Shown here in pieces: positions 1-10,556 of a stretch of 64,000 bases of DNA (within the stretch, counting starts at the first letter, position 1; each line of letters opens with the position of its first letter). A program made the position numbers and the translations under genes. A model generated the notes under the pieces. That model made no database searches, had not been told where the DNA came from, and saw nothing but the letters and a program-made list of their open reading frames with translations. Origin of the DNA: Datura wrightii (lineage: Eukaryota; Streptophyta; Magnoliopsida; Solanales; Solanaceae); the NCBI GenBank assembly GCA_035772735.1, contig JASDFA010000010.1:91842001-91906000 (forward strand), written 5' to 3'.

Positions 1-1152
1 CCTACCCCTTTTCCTATATGCCAACGACCCCATTCTGGAGCCTGCAGGCAAGGCTTCTTAGGGTGCTATTACTACAGATAGGAAGGGCATTTAATGAGAG
101 ATTGTCCGGCCAGAGGACAGGGTAGCCGGGATAGTCTGGATAGAGCATCAACGGGGCCACGAGCTCCAGCAGCCTCAGCAGGGCGCAGACCCTCAGGTTC
201 AGCAAATAGGGGCCGAGGTAGATCAGGAGCCTCTGGCTCAGATGCAGGCCCCAACCGTACCTATGCATTACCAGGGAGGTAGGATTTAGAGGCATCTCCC
301 GAAGTGGTAACAGGTATATTGATTATCTGCTCATACCCTATTTATGTATTGATTGATCTAGGGTCTACCTTGTCATATATTACGCCATTTGTGGCCCGGA
401 AGTTGGGTATCGAACCAGAATTGCTTCAACAGCCCTTTTCAGTGCTTACACCGGTTGGTGACTCGATTACAGCTAAAAGAGTTTACCGAGGGTGTACGGT
501 AGAGGTTGCTGATCGCCAGACCACCGTAGACTTGATAGAACTTGATATGGTCGACTTCGATGCCATTATGGGTATGGACTGGTTAGTGCCATGCTATGCC
601 AACTTAGAATGCTGGACCAAGACGGTCCGATTTCACTTTCTGAGGGAAGGAGTGCGAGAATGGAAAGGGAGCACAGCTATGCCAAAAGGTAGGTTTATTT
701 CCTACCTTCAGGTGAGAAAATTAATAGCAAAAGGATGTATTTACCACCTAGTTAGAGTCTAGGACGTTCAGGTGGAACCTCCAAATCTTCATTCTGTTCC
801 AGTGGTTAATGAATTCCCTAACGTATTTCCAGATGAGTTGCCTGGTATCCCTCCCGAAAGGGAGATAGATTTTGCAATTAACTTTTTGCCAGGGACTCAA
901 CCTATATCCATTCCCCCATATCGCATGGCACCAGCTGAGCTTAGAGAGTTGAAAGAGCAGTTAAAAGATTTGCTCGACAAAGGCTTTATCAGGCCTAGTA
1001 CTTCCCCATGGGGTGCGCCAGTTCTGTTTGTAAGAAAGAAAGATGGCTCATTCCGTATGTGTATAGACTACCGGCAGCTGAATAAGGTAACAGTTAAAAA
1101 CAAATACCCGCTCCCTAGAATAGATGATTTGTTTGACCAGTTGGAGGGGGCC
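1..1152 (+). pseudogene. Del/Tekay chromovirus gag end, protease and RT start, decayed and truncated
   Basis: This is the plus-strand remnant of a Ty3/gypsy polyprotein. The gag zinc knuckle is damaged (only the GHLMRDCPARG-like end is readable, near 88-120). A Ser/Arg/Gly-rich linker follows, then the aspartic protease, whose active site reads DLGS instead of DPGS near 356-367, then the RT N-terminus (FVRKKDGS and CIDYRQLNKV near 1027-1090). One frame runs from 94 to about 1150 with in-frame stops at about 280 and 760. The reading breaks off in the RT after the IDDLFDQL motif and changes abruptly to LTR sequence, so the rest of RT, RNase H and integrase is missing. It is closely related to element B. 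It is non-functional, and the 5' end lies outside the window. Confidence 0.9.
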
Positions 1153-2069
1153 GGTAGGAGGAGCTCACAGTTATCATATAAGTGGAGTGACTTATTTTTG
1201 GTTGGTTTAGACCCGGGTAGGGGTAAATAGATTGTTCTGTTGGTTGGCACCTTCCGGCTTATGGGGGTCAGTCAGGTATTATGTGTATTTATATGTATAT
1301 CTATATGTGCTATTAGATACTAATAGGCAGTAGGATGACACGTCGTCAAGTACGCCTAGTTTAGTTATAGAATAGGTAAACTCTCCCCAGTTATCCTCAG
1401 CCAGATAGACTCAGCTACTTCCTGCTTATATGTCATGTTATTGTTGCACCTATTTCAGTTGTATGTTTCAGTTTGCTTTACATGCTCGGTACCTTTGGTA
1501 CTGACTCCCGTGGGGGCGCTGCATTGCTTGCCTATAGATATACATAGACGAGAAGTCGATCCCTCGTGATCTAGTCAGCAAAGTTGTAAGCTCCTATCCT
1601 CCGAAGCTAGACAGTCGGAGGTTGTTCCTATTTTCTTTTTGATTATAGTATGGGTAGGTCGGGGCCCTATCCCAACCATTCTATTATTACTTCCTAGAGG
1701 CTTGCAGTCTGATGTTTCCTATGGTGGTGGAGCCGATCGTGTGGGGCCGTGCATGTATATATGTGTTTAGTTGTTGATGTTGGCCGTGTGGGGCCTTCTT
1801 CTGGTTATAGTTAGTGACCTTGTCAGTCACAAATGTGAATAGAAGTTGCTTCAGATTATAGTGTCGTTGTTCTGGTTAGCTGTTGTGCATGGCAGGTGGC
1901 TATAGGCCTAATCGGCCGGGGGATGTATTTACAGCCGCTATATAGCCGGTTCGTTTCTTGAAATAGAGCCAGAGTCAGCCAAAGCACCAGATGTGCTCAG
2001 GCTGGACCGTTTAGCAGCCTAGAGTCTAGCAGGCACCGCCCGTCATACCCCCCAAGGTGGGGTGTGACA
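1153..2069 (+). repeat. 3' part of an A/B-family LTR joined directly to truncated RT
   Basis: This segment aligns by eye with the downstream part of the element A LTR (about 5,090-6,068), including the CGGCTTATGGGGG block, a GTACTGAC-type block and the terminal CCCCCAAGGTGGGGTGTGACA region. It ends in the canonical CA at 2069. The upstream join to RT near 1153 removes the rest of pol and the first part of the LTR. This fits a large illegitimate-recombination deletion within one plus-strand element. The exact junction is uncertain by about 10 bp. Confidence 0.8.
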
Positions 2070-3440
2070 CTGGGTATGCAACTTGGGCTCTCTAGGACCC
2101 CTGACTATAGCTGTATCTGAGTCCGGAGGACTCCTGTAACTGTGATCTAAGATCTGTAGTTGTAATATGTAATCTGTACCCTGGGTGCAAGTGCTCGACA
2201 GGGGTATGCTATAATGCTGATCAGCCTGCTATGGGGAATGCTGCATCCCATCTTCTTCCTCTGGCAGACGGCATGCCACTCTTTAGAGTGACGTATCCTC
2301 ACCCTCTGGCGGGCGGTTCGACGCAACTATTAACCCTGGGGCGGCAAGGAAGCTTTAAGGATGCCCACATAAAACAATCAGCTCTCTACAAGCAACAACA
2401 ATCACATATAACATGTGTGATAAATCTGATAATACTGTCCATAATCTGATATTCTATTCTGTATATCTTGCTGAATTAAACTGAATCTGATACCAAGTTA
2501 TACTAAGTCTGGAATAATATCTCGCTGTCTGATACTAATTACTGACTTTTATTCTGTATATGGTATAATAACTTAGACATGCTTACTGAATTTACACTGG
2601 GCATAATACTCAGCTTCTGAAACTTTCTTCTAGAATTTACTTTATTTTACTATGCTAGAATTACTAACTTGCCGAAGAAACTAGCTTTACATACCTCAGT
2701 TACTGACTCCTTGGCTAACTGGTGTAGCTCGGCCAATATCCAACTATTTCTTCTAACTACGTTCATATTTATAGCAATTAGAACTAAATTCATCATATTC
2801 TGGAAGAAAACACTACTTGAATATCTATATAGCCTAAACATTGACTTATCGAACAACAGCCGAAAACTCACTATTTCTCGAAAGTCCAGAAGGGAGAAAT
2901 ACTCACTTTAGGGTTAGGAGTATATTGACACTAATTTGGAGCAATTCCACTTACCTTAGCTCGGTGAGACGGTGATTCTCCGGCCGAATTTCACGAAACT
3001 AACTCCGTAGGAATGCTCCCTGCAGCTCAATACCTCGCTACCGGAGGTTATTTCGAGTTTGGACCGCGTTTGACGGCATAATCGAATGAATATTTATAGG
3101 AACCCTTCATCTCTCTCCCTCTCTGGTCGTTTAAACATGGATAAATGACTTAAAGTTGAAGGTGAGGCCCTTTATATACTTGCAGCAAAATACATGGCAA
3201 CCTGGCACGGTGGCCAACACGCTGTTTCGGCTCTGTGCCACGTTGGCTAACGCGGAGGCCCCCAGCTCCATGCCACTTTGCCCCTTTGGGCAGGTGCGGT
3301 TCGGCCTCCTCTTGTGAAATTCCAACTTAGCACTCGTTCGGCCTTTCCTCGGGCCTTTTGCTCGCACGTATGGCATTCTAAAACTCTCAACCAACATGCG
3401 AATAGGTCGATTAAATCCTAGAAAGTTACGGGGTGTAACA
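2070..3440 (-). repeat. 5' part of an A/B-family LTR, minus strand (element C)
   Basis: On the minus strand the sequence starts at 3440 with TGTTACACCCCGTAAC, the family's LTR start, and runs to a point equivalent to about 5,082 of the element A LTR. There it meets the plus-strand LTR end at 2069. A minus-strand TATA box (TATATAAAG) lies at about 3169-3179, with GC-rich partly palindromic DNA upstream of it at about 3190-3310. The simplest reading is that the plus-strand element at 1-2069 inserted into this minus-strand LTR. The rest of element C lies beyond the left edge of the window. Confidence 0.75.
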
Positions 3441-3455
3441 GTTCGGGTCGTGACA
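3441..3455 (+). repeat. Last 15 bp of the D1 5' LTR
   Basis: GTTCGGGTCGTGACA matches the ends of the D-family LTRs at 30,857 and 36,729 and is followed at once by a primer-binding site. The remainder of this LTR has been displaced leftwards by element C. Confidence 0.75.
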
Positions 3456-3485
3456 AACCTGGTATCAGGGCCATAGGTTTGAAGT
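3456..3485 (+). other. D1 primer-binding site and start of leader
   Basis: CCTGGTATCAGGGCC is a slightly decayed initiator-Met tRNA primer site (consensus TGGTATCAGAGC), directly after the LTR end. The leader continues at 13,141 after element A; the joined leader matches the one at 30,858-31,066. Bases 3481-3485 (GAAGT) are the left target duplication of element A. Confidence 0.8.
3481..3485. repeat. Target-site duplication of element A, left copy
   Basis: GAAGT directly precedes the 5' LTR and is repeated at 13141-13145 directly after the 3' LTR. This gives both element ends to the base. Confidence 0.95.
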
Positions 3486-6068
3486 TGTTATACCCCGTAG
3501 GATTCCCGACACCTAGATGACCTATTCGCACGTTGGTTAAGCATATTTGAAGGACATACGTGCTAGAGGAAGGCCCGGGAAAAGATCGGACGAGAAACCT
3601 GTCGAACCATCGCGGAAGGAGCCGAGGCAGAGCCCCTCCGCGATGGCAGCGTGTCACGGAGGTGAGGCCTCTGCGTTGGCTCCGTGACATGTTGGCCTTG
3701 TCCAGGCCCAAGTATATAAAGCCCCACTTCGGTTTTAAATCATTAAACACTTATAATTTCCAGTGAAGCAGAGAGGGATCAGTAGAGGAGAGATAAGAAC
3801 GAAGGAGGTAAGATAATTTTCATCCGATTACGCTGCTAAATGTTGTCCAAACTCAAATTAACAATAGATACCGAGGTATTTAGCGACAGAGAGCATTCCT
3901 ACAGATTTAGTTTCGTGAAATACGGCCGACGAATCGTCGAGCTACCGAGCTAAGGTAAGTGGAATTGCTCTAAACTAATGTCTATGTGTTCCTAGCTGTG
4001 AAGTGAGTATTTCTCCCTTCTGAACCTCTGAAAAATAGCGAGTTTTCGACCATCTTTCGATAAGCCTAAGTTTAGGCTATAAACTACATTGAAAGTGACG
4101 TTGCTCTTTAAAATAAAGCTGTATTTAGTATTAATTGACATATTTATGAATGTAGTTGGGAGAAAATAGTTGAAGTACTGGCCGAGCCTCGTCCGACAGA
4201 CGGATAGTTCAGGGATAAGGTATGTAAAGCTAGTTTCCTCGGCAAGTTAGTAATCTCGGGACAGTACAGTAATTTAAAGGCCAGTAGAATGTTCAGAAGT
4301 CATGTGTTATGTTTATTACGAATGTTGGTACGATATTAGAAGCATCATGTTGTATTTAGCGCGGAACTTGTTAGCACGATATAGATTCTAATATAAGTGT
4401 TAGGAACTGCACATCATGCTCAGTATGTGATGTGACACAGAATGTTAGGATATCATTGTATTCAGTTGAAACCCCGTAAAGCAATGTAATATCTATAAGA
4501 CATCTCAGAAGTAGAATGATAAGTTAAAATAAAGTTAGAAAGCATGTTAGGAATAGTAAATCATGTTACTATAGAAACTCAGCATACAACATAGTTTTCA
4601 GCAGAAAGACCATATCTTGTTCAGCATTAGACCTAGTACAATCTGGCAGAAGACTATATTTATACGTATATACTATTACCAGCCTCAGCATGTATTAAGT
4701 ACGCACATATTACTATCACTAGCTCAGCATATAGTATATACAAATACTTTACCACTATTAGCTTCAGTATGCGGGACATGTAGATAGTATTACTAGTTGA
4801 GACCGTTGTATTGTTTGGGGTTGGACTACCTAGCATCCATGACCGCCCCAGGGTTGATAGCTCTATCGACTCATCCGCCAGAGGACGAGGATACGTCGCT
4901 CTACAGAGTGGCTTGCCGTCCCACAGGGGACGAAGATGGGATGCCAGTTTTCCTCATATTGTGCCTTGATCGGCCCTTACACACCCCTGTCGAGCAGATA
5001 CGCCCGGGTGTTGATTCAGGAGTCCTCCGAACTCAGATGCAGTTATAGTCAGGGGCTCAGCGAGCCCAAGTGTTACCCAGGGGACCGGCGGGATGCTTAT
5101 AGCTATTTTAGGAGATGGGATGACCGGGGTAGGGGTATAGATTCTATGCTGGTTGTACCTCTCGGCTTATGGGGGCCGGGTAAGGTTTGTGTGTGCTATG
5201 TGATGTTATGATATGTTATGCCATGTACAGTAGATACGAGTAGATCGATAGTAGGATGATAAATCTCTAGGTATGACTCCTACTCCTTCCAGTATAATTA
5301 AAAGAAGGTATGATTTACATTATCAGACAGTTAATCCATTCCTTTCTACATCAGTTTCATCAGTTGTATTGTTATTTTCAGATATTTCTTTCAGTTATTG
5401 CTTTACATACTCAGTACCAGCGGTACTGACGCCCGGTGGGGCGCTGCATTACTTTCCTGCTGGTACTCATAGACGAGCAGGCGATACCACGTGATTCCTG
5501 TCAGCGATCGAGCATTCAGCTCCTGTCATCCGGAGACTGAATCCCAGAGGTGTATTCCATTTTCTTTTGTTGTACAGTACGGGTAGGTCGGGGCCCTATC
5601 CCGATCATTTCTATTGTTATTCCTAGAGGCTTGCAGTCTATATATATTCCCTTGTGGTCAGATGAGCCGGTCGTGTGAGGCCGTGCAGTTGTATAGCTGT
5701 TAGTACTTTTGTTTCCTTTATGTTGGCCGTGTGGGGCCATAATTTGACAGTAGTGGTGACCTTGCCGGTCACGTAGCTATCCAGTACTTTAGGGTTGAGT
5801 TATAGATAACTAGACAACATGGTGGCCTTGTCGGCCCGCATAGGTTTCCCTATAGTTGCATATTTCTGGTTAGCTGTTATTACAGGTACAAGAGCCGATA
5901 GGCCAATGGGCCAGGGGTTGTGTTTACCACCGTTATATAGCCCTTTGTTTCCAGAAATGTGAGTTAGAGCCAGCCAGGCACCAGATGTGCCCAGGCTCAG
6001 CAGTCTAGTAGTTCAGGTCCTAGTAGGGCACCAGGTGCCAGTCATACCCCCCAAGGCGGGGTGTGACA
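3486..6068 (+). repeat. Element A 5' LTR
   Basis: This is a 2,583-bp direct repeat of 10557-13140. It starts TGTTATACC and ends GGTGTGACA. A TATA box TATATAAA is at 3713-3720, so U3 is only about 230 bp and R-U5 is unusually long. Short ORFs inside it are not genes. Confidence 0.95.
3607..3720 (+). promoter_or_regulatory. LTR promoter module: two GC-rich inverted repeats and TATA box
   Basis: Inverted repeat 1 has arms CCATCGCGGA (3607-3616) and TCCGCGATGG (3637-3646). Inverted repeat 2 has arms CGTGTCACGGAG (3650-3661) and CTCCGTGACATG (3679-3690); in the 3' LTR these arms pair perfectly over 12 bp (10721-10732 with 10751-10762). The TATA box TATATAAA lies at 3713-3720, about 22 nt downstream. 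In the 3' LTR copy repeat 1 has decayed at CpG positions (TCTATGATGG). Because U3 is also transcribed from the 3' LTR, the module could act as promoter DNA, as an RNA hairpin, or both. Confidence 0.7.
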
Positions 6069-6072
6069 AACT

Positions 6073-6084
6073 TGGTATCAGAGC
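6073..6084 (+). other. Element A primer-binding site
   Basis: TGGTATCAGAGC lies four bases after the LTR end and complements the 3' end of plant initiator-methionine tRNA. It primes minus-strand DNA synthesis. Confidence 0.92.
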
Positions 6085-6494
6085 AGGTCGTGTCCCAGGG
6101 AGTCCGCAAGCCGTGCTAAGTAGAGTCTTATCTATGGATGTGTTGTACACCACATACTATAGGCAGGAGGATGCGAGGCATAATAGGATGGTTACCTTTC
6201 TTTCATACTCAGTCGTGCCATAGCACAGTACAGTACAGGGTTGGTCCTTTTAAAACTCATCATATTCTTTGAATACAGATATAAGTCAGACCAGCGAAAT
6301 CCTATCCCAGGCAGAAGATCAGATATAGCAACAGGAGAGAACATCAGCCAGTTACAAGGTAACTACAGCAGCAGGAGGAGGTAACAGGGACCTCCTAATG
6401 TTAATCTTTTATTGGTATCACCCCCAGTATATGTCGATAACTTCAGAATAGGAAGTCATAAGCATAACGTATAAATGAGTCGATTTATTTGTTA

Positions 6495-6522
6495 GATATA
6501 TATATATATATATATATATATA
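6495..6522. repeat. (AT)n microsatellite
   Basis: About 14 uninterrupted AT units inside element A. Confidence 0.95.
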
Positions 6523-7599
6523 AGACCTGATTAAGATAGTAGATAATATTAGATTATCAGATAAGTGTGAGAAAGAGAGGGAAATGTAGGATTCCCACCT
6601 CCATTCCTTCAGGTGTGGTACAGTTCCATGTCTTCGTTTCGTTGCAGTAAGAGAAAGTTATTCCTACCCCCTTAGTTTCGATCCCAGTGTAGTAAAGGGC
6701 ATAAGGATTGAGATGATGTTGCCCAAAGCAGGCAGTAAGTAAAAGGTGGATTGATTAATTCCAGTAAGTATTAGGGAGCGTAAAGAGAAAGTAAGATTGT
6801 TAGCTTACTCGAAGTAGGGGTAAAAGACTTGCTAGTGATGAATGCCTAGTAATAGTCAAGTTTGAGTCAGAAAATGGCCAAGTCCGCCATATATGCTAAC
6901 AGATAGCAAGACATACCTGTAAGATTATAGTTATGATCCAGTTGTGACATCGAAAGATAGAAAGGTCATCTGAATCAGATGGGCCCGAATATAAGCCGGA
7001 AGAAGTATAGACCGAGGCTTGATCAGTAATCTCATTAACAACGAGAGGCAGGTACCTTGAACCCTAGAGTTCAGCTTAAGCAAGATGAGGGGAAGAAGTA
7101 GGAGTGTCAGATGTTATGGGGAAATTAGGATTACCCCTGGATTAATAGAATATCGTATTAAGGATTAAGCCTCGGCTGACAGTAAGATTGCGGTCCAGAA
7201 TACTGCAGTATGTTCGCTTATGGGGAAGTTGAGAAATTGTCGATACAACGAATTTAATCTAGTGTGGCCTAGAGATAAGACCCAACAGACAGTCATGGAC
7301 TCTCAATATATGCCTAGTAAGGCCACAAGATTCGAACGTTGACCCCACATCGCAAGAGTGGCGGAATTTCAAACAGCAGATAATAACTAAAGTGTTTATG
7401 TTTGTTACTTTCAGAATGGGGTGATAATACAATGAAATGATAAGTCCGGGCAGGAGATATTATTAGGCCGTAGAAGCGGTGTATCATGTACGATAATAGA
7501 TATGCTGTGAGTAGCTACCCATAAGGGGTACAATCACAGATGCTGATTAGTAATAGAAAGCATGTACAAATTGCATTGCAGGACCCCCCCCCTCCTTGC

Positions 7600-7665
7600 C
7601 AAAAAAAAAGGAGAAGAAAGAAAGGAAAGGAGAAAGGGAAAGGAGAAGTGAAAGGGAAGATTAAG
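7600..7665. repeat. Purine-rich low-complexity tract
   Basis: An A run is followed by GGAGAAGAAAGAAAGG-type repeats with almost no pyrimidines. It directly follows a C-rich stretch at about 7583-7597. It looks like simple sequence, not a gene, and it is too far from the 3' LTR to be the element's polypurine tract. Confidence 0.8.
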
Positions 7666-8739
7666 TGTGAATTACGCATGAAGTCATAGAAACTATCTCA
7701 ATTCTCAGTTATTAAGTTAATAGACTTATGTGTTGTTGCCAGATCTAGGCTCTAGGAGCTTACCAAAGTTAATGGCCTAAACCAGATGGCTAAATGATAA
7801 GGGCGCAGTTAGACGGTCTACCGACCAGCTGGCGCCTGCATTAGCAGGGAAGCATCCCTGAAGATCGGTAACATTAGTGTATATGCTAGAACCAGGATTA
7901 GAGGCTGAATAGGCAAATTTCAGAGATTATACGTCATTTTCCCAGCCTTGTAGGTGAGAGTCGGCCTTAGTCGACCTAGCAGTTATTATGTGGAACATCC
8001 CATAAGTCAGCCGGCTGTCCCAGTCAGAATACCCGTGGGTACCCCAGGGAAGGGTCCACATCAGTAGTCAGCGACAGACTAGTGCTTCAGCTGGTTCTCG
8101 TAAGATATTCACATACGGAGCCCTAGCAGAAGGCCAGTATTTACAGAATAGCTCATAAGACTGAGAATTCCCCAGAATAGTAGTATAAATCCAAGTGGAT
8201 ACACACAAAGCGTAAGAAATTGATAGTACCCTGCTAGCACAGTGTTTATTAAAACCAGGAGATCAGCAGACTCCCCGTGAAGATCCAGAGATTGATCGCC
8301 TGGGAGTAAGTTTGATTAAGCCCAGCCTTATAGTGGTTCAAGCAAAATAACAAAGCAATTAGATGTCCACAAGTCTGTAGTATGCATGAACTATAAGTAG
8401 TCAAGTAGAACAGTTAGAGAATTGTTAGACTACTGCCACATTCGGGTCATTCAACCTGACTATTCAGTTATTTAAGGTTATGCAGCCAGATCGTTGGAGG
8501 TCATGATCAATATCAGGATCCTCTGATCAGATAAAGGCACAAGGTGCGCGGACGGTCGTTCAGGTTATTCCAGCAACAAGTAGCCTTAGCATGTGGCCGG
8601 AGGGCCAGATAAGCTCTAGCTACGCCTGTAAACTATCTGTCAATCTTTTCGGCAAGACAAGTCAGTATGACCGTCAATTATATGCCGAGCTCTCTAAGTA
8701 TGAAAATGTTACATCAGCCAAGAAGAGGTAATGGAGCAA

Positions 8740-10292
8740 CAACCGCTCTTAGCTATAGATCTATTAGGAGTGTGGTGTATGGGCAACCCGAGCAACAGGA
8801 GTTGGTCAGAGAGATACATCAAATGGTCAAGTTAGTCGTTCGTGTAATAGAAATGAAGGACAACAGAGCGGTAATTTAGAACACCGTTGTGTCGTCATCA
8901 GTTGTGAAAATAAAAGGGACGGTAGTATAAGAATCCTGACCTGGTTAGTAGGGGAAAACGCCAGGTTTCCAGGTAACAGAGGGTGGAGGGCTGCGTTGTA
9001 AAGGCCGTCTATATGTTCCAGATGTTTTAGGGCTCCACCAGCAGATTATGAACGAGGTACATTACGCCCGTTATTCTCTTCACCCCGGTACGACAAAAAT
9101 GTACCATGACATCAAAGAAAACTACTAGTGGCCAAGTATGAAAAGGGAAATTGCTGGGTTTGTAGCCCAGTGTCCTAACTGCCAGCGGGTGAAAGCAGAA
9201 CATCAGAAACCAGGCGGTGGTTCAGGACATAGCTGTAACTCTCTGAAGATGGGAAGCAGTAAATATGGATTTTGTGGCAGGATTACCCCGTACTAAACAT
9301 GGATATGACTCTATATGGATGATAATTGACAGGTTGACTAAATCAGCTCATTTCCTGCCAGTAAGAGCTACTTTCTCGGCCGAAGATTATGCTGAATTAT
9401 ATATCCGAGAGATAGTCAGATTGCATGGAGTGCCAGTATCCATTATTTTAGACAGAGGAGCACAGTTTACGACTAGATTTTGGCAGTCGTTTCAGAGAGG
9501 TCTGGAAACGCAGATTAATTTAAGCACAGCATTCCATCTTCAGACAGATGGGCAGGCTGAGCGCACAATTCAGATGCTCGAAGACATGTTGCGAGCGTGT
9601 ATGCTAGATTTCGGTGGTAGCCAAAGTGAGCATTTGCCTACAATAATAGCTATCATTCAGCCAACCAGATGGCGCCTTTTCAAGCATTATACGGGCGAAA
9701 ATGTAGATCACCGAATGGTTGGTTTGAAATTGGAGAATCAGCATTGGTTGGCCTAGACATTGTTCGGCAGTCAGAGGAAAAGATAAAGCTTATCCGAGAA
9801 CGTTTACTGACTACTCAGAGCCGCCAGAAGTCTTATGCAGATATGCGGCGCAGAAATCTAGAATTTGCGGTAAATGACTGGGTATATCTGAAAGTTTCTC
9901 CGATGAAAGGGGTGATGAGATTCGGCAAGAAAGGCAAGCTTAGCCCGAGATTCATTGGGCCATATCAGATTCGGCGAAGAATAGGCCGAGTTGCATATGA
10001 ATTGAACTTGGCTCCGGAGTTAGCATCTGTTCACCCAGTATTCCATGTCTCTATGTTGAGGAAGTTCGTAGGAGACTCTTCTACAGTAGTTCCTGTTCAG
10101 GATGTCCAGGTCACAGAAGAGTTAGCTTATGAAGAGGTTCTAGTAGCTATTTTAGACAGACAGATTCGCAGGTTGAGGACTAAAGATATTGCGTCTGTCA
10201 AATTATTGTGGCGTAACAGGAACCGTGAGGAAATGACGTGGGAAGCTGAAGAAGATATTAAAGCTAGGTACCCTTACCTATTCCAGGCCTAG
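8740..10292 (+). pseudogene. Element A RNase H tail, integrase and chromodomain
   Basis: Homology to element B resumes near 8,740 with the post-RNase H linker (LVREIHQMVKLVVRV). The integrase zinc-binding region follows at about 9,046-9,210 (NEVHYARYSLHPG, CPNCQRVKAEHQKPG) with an in-frame stop near 9,127. The catalytic core is an open stretch at 9265-9756 (MDFVAGLPRT; ILDRGAQFTTRFWQ, where DRG carries the second Asp; DGQAERTIQMLED). A deletion of about 13 bp near 9,640 shifts frame, and the reading continues at 9669-10292 through the GPY/F region (PRFIGPYQI) into a chromodomain (ILDRQIRRLRTKDI, WEAEEDIKARYPYLF) that ends at a natural stop. The two frames could not yield one protein. Chromodomains target insertion to heterochromatin, which fits the nested setting. 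Confidence 0.92.
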
Positions 10293-10521
10293 TCAGGCGA
10301 CAGGTATGTCCGTATTATTGCTTATGAAGTATATTATGGTTGTATATGTATAAGTGAGGAAAATTGATACGTAGCCATCCAGTGAATCCTACAGTATTGT
10401 GTATAGTACCTGTATTGGACTTTTCTGCATTTCAGGTTTTTGGTATAGTCCATATTACAGGGGAGACTCTGGCGAAAATTTTCTAAACAAGTAAGTTAAG
10501 TAGTCCTCTAGATAGCAGTAT

Positions 10522-10556
10522 ACATTCGAGGACGAATGTTCTTAAGGGGGGGAGAA
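10522..10556 (+). promoter_or_regulatory. Element A polypurine tract with adjacent hairpin
   Basis: A perfect 7-bp inverted repeat, ACATTCG (10522-10528) and CGAATGT (10533-10539) with spacer AGGA, stands just before the purine tract AAGGGGGGGAGAA, which abuts the 3' LTR. The tract primes plus-strand DNA synthesis. The hairpin recurs in element B. Confidence 0.88.

Larger units (their letters stand above)
6085..8739 (+). other. Element A interior with no recognisable coding sequence
   Basis: The leader and the first codons of gag resemble element B up to about 6,350 (the GTCAGACCAGCG block near 6,293). From about 6,400 to 8,740 I find no gag, protease, RT or RNase H motif on either strand, although element B has those genes here over about 3.2 kb. 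The stretch contains an AT microsatellite (6495-6522) and a purine-rich run (about 7600-7665). It is either extremely decayed or unrelated filler DNA acquired by a non-autonomous element. Confidence 0.65.

Noticed and set aside
6073..6084. Possible tRNA gene at primer-binding sites
   Set aside because: Only the short complement of a tRNA 3' end is present, in the place expected for an LTR element; no cloverleaf follows.
7583..7665. Purine-rich tract as a polypurine tract of a further nested element
   Set aside because: No LTR start (TG...) follows it, and no second primer site or LTR end is nearby.
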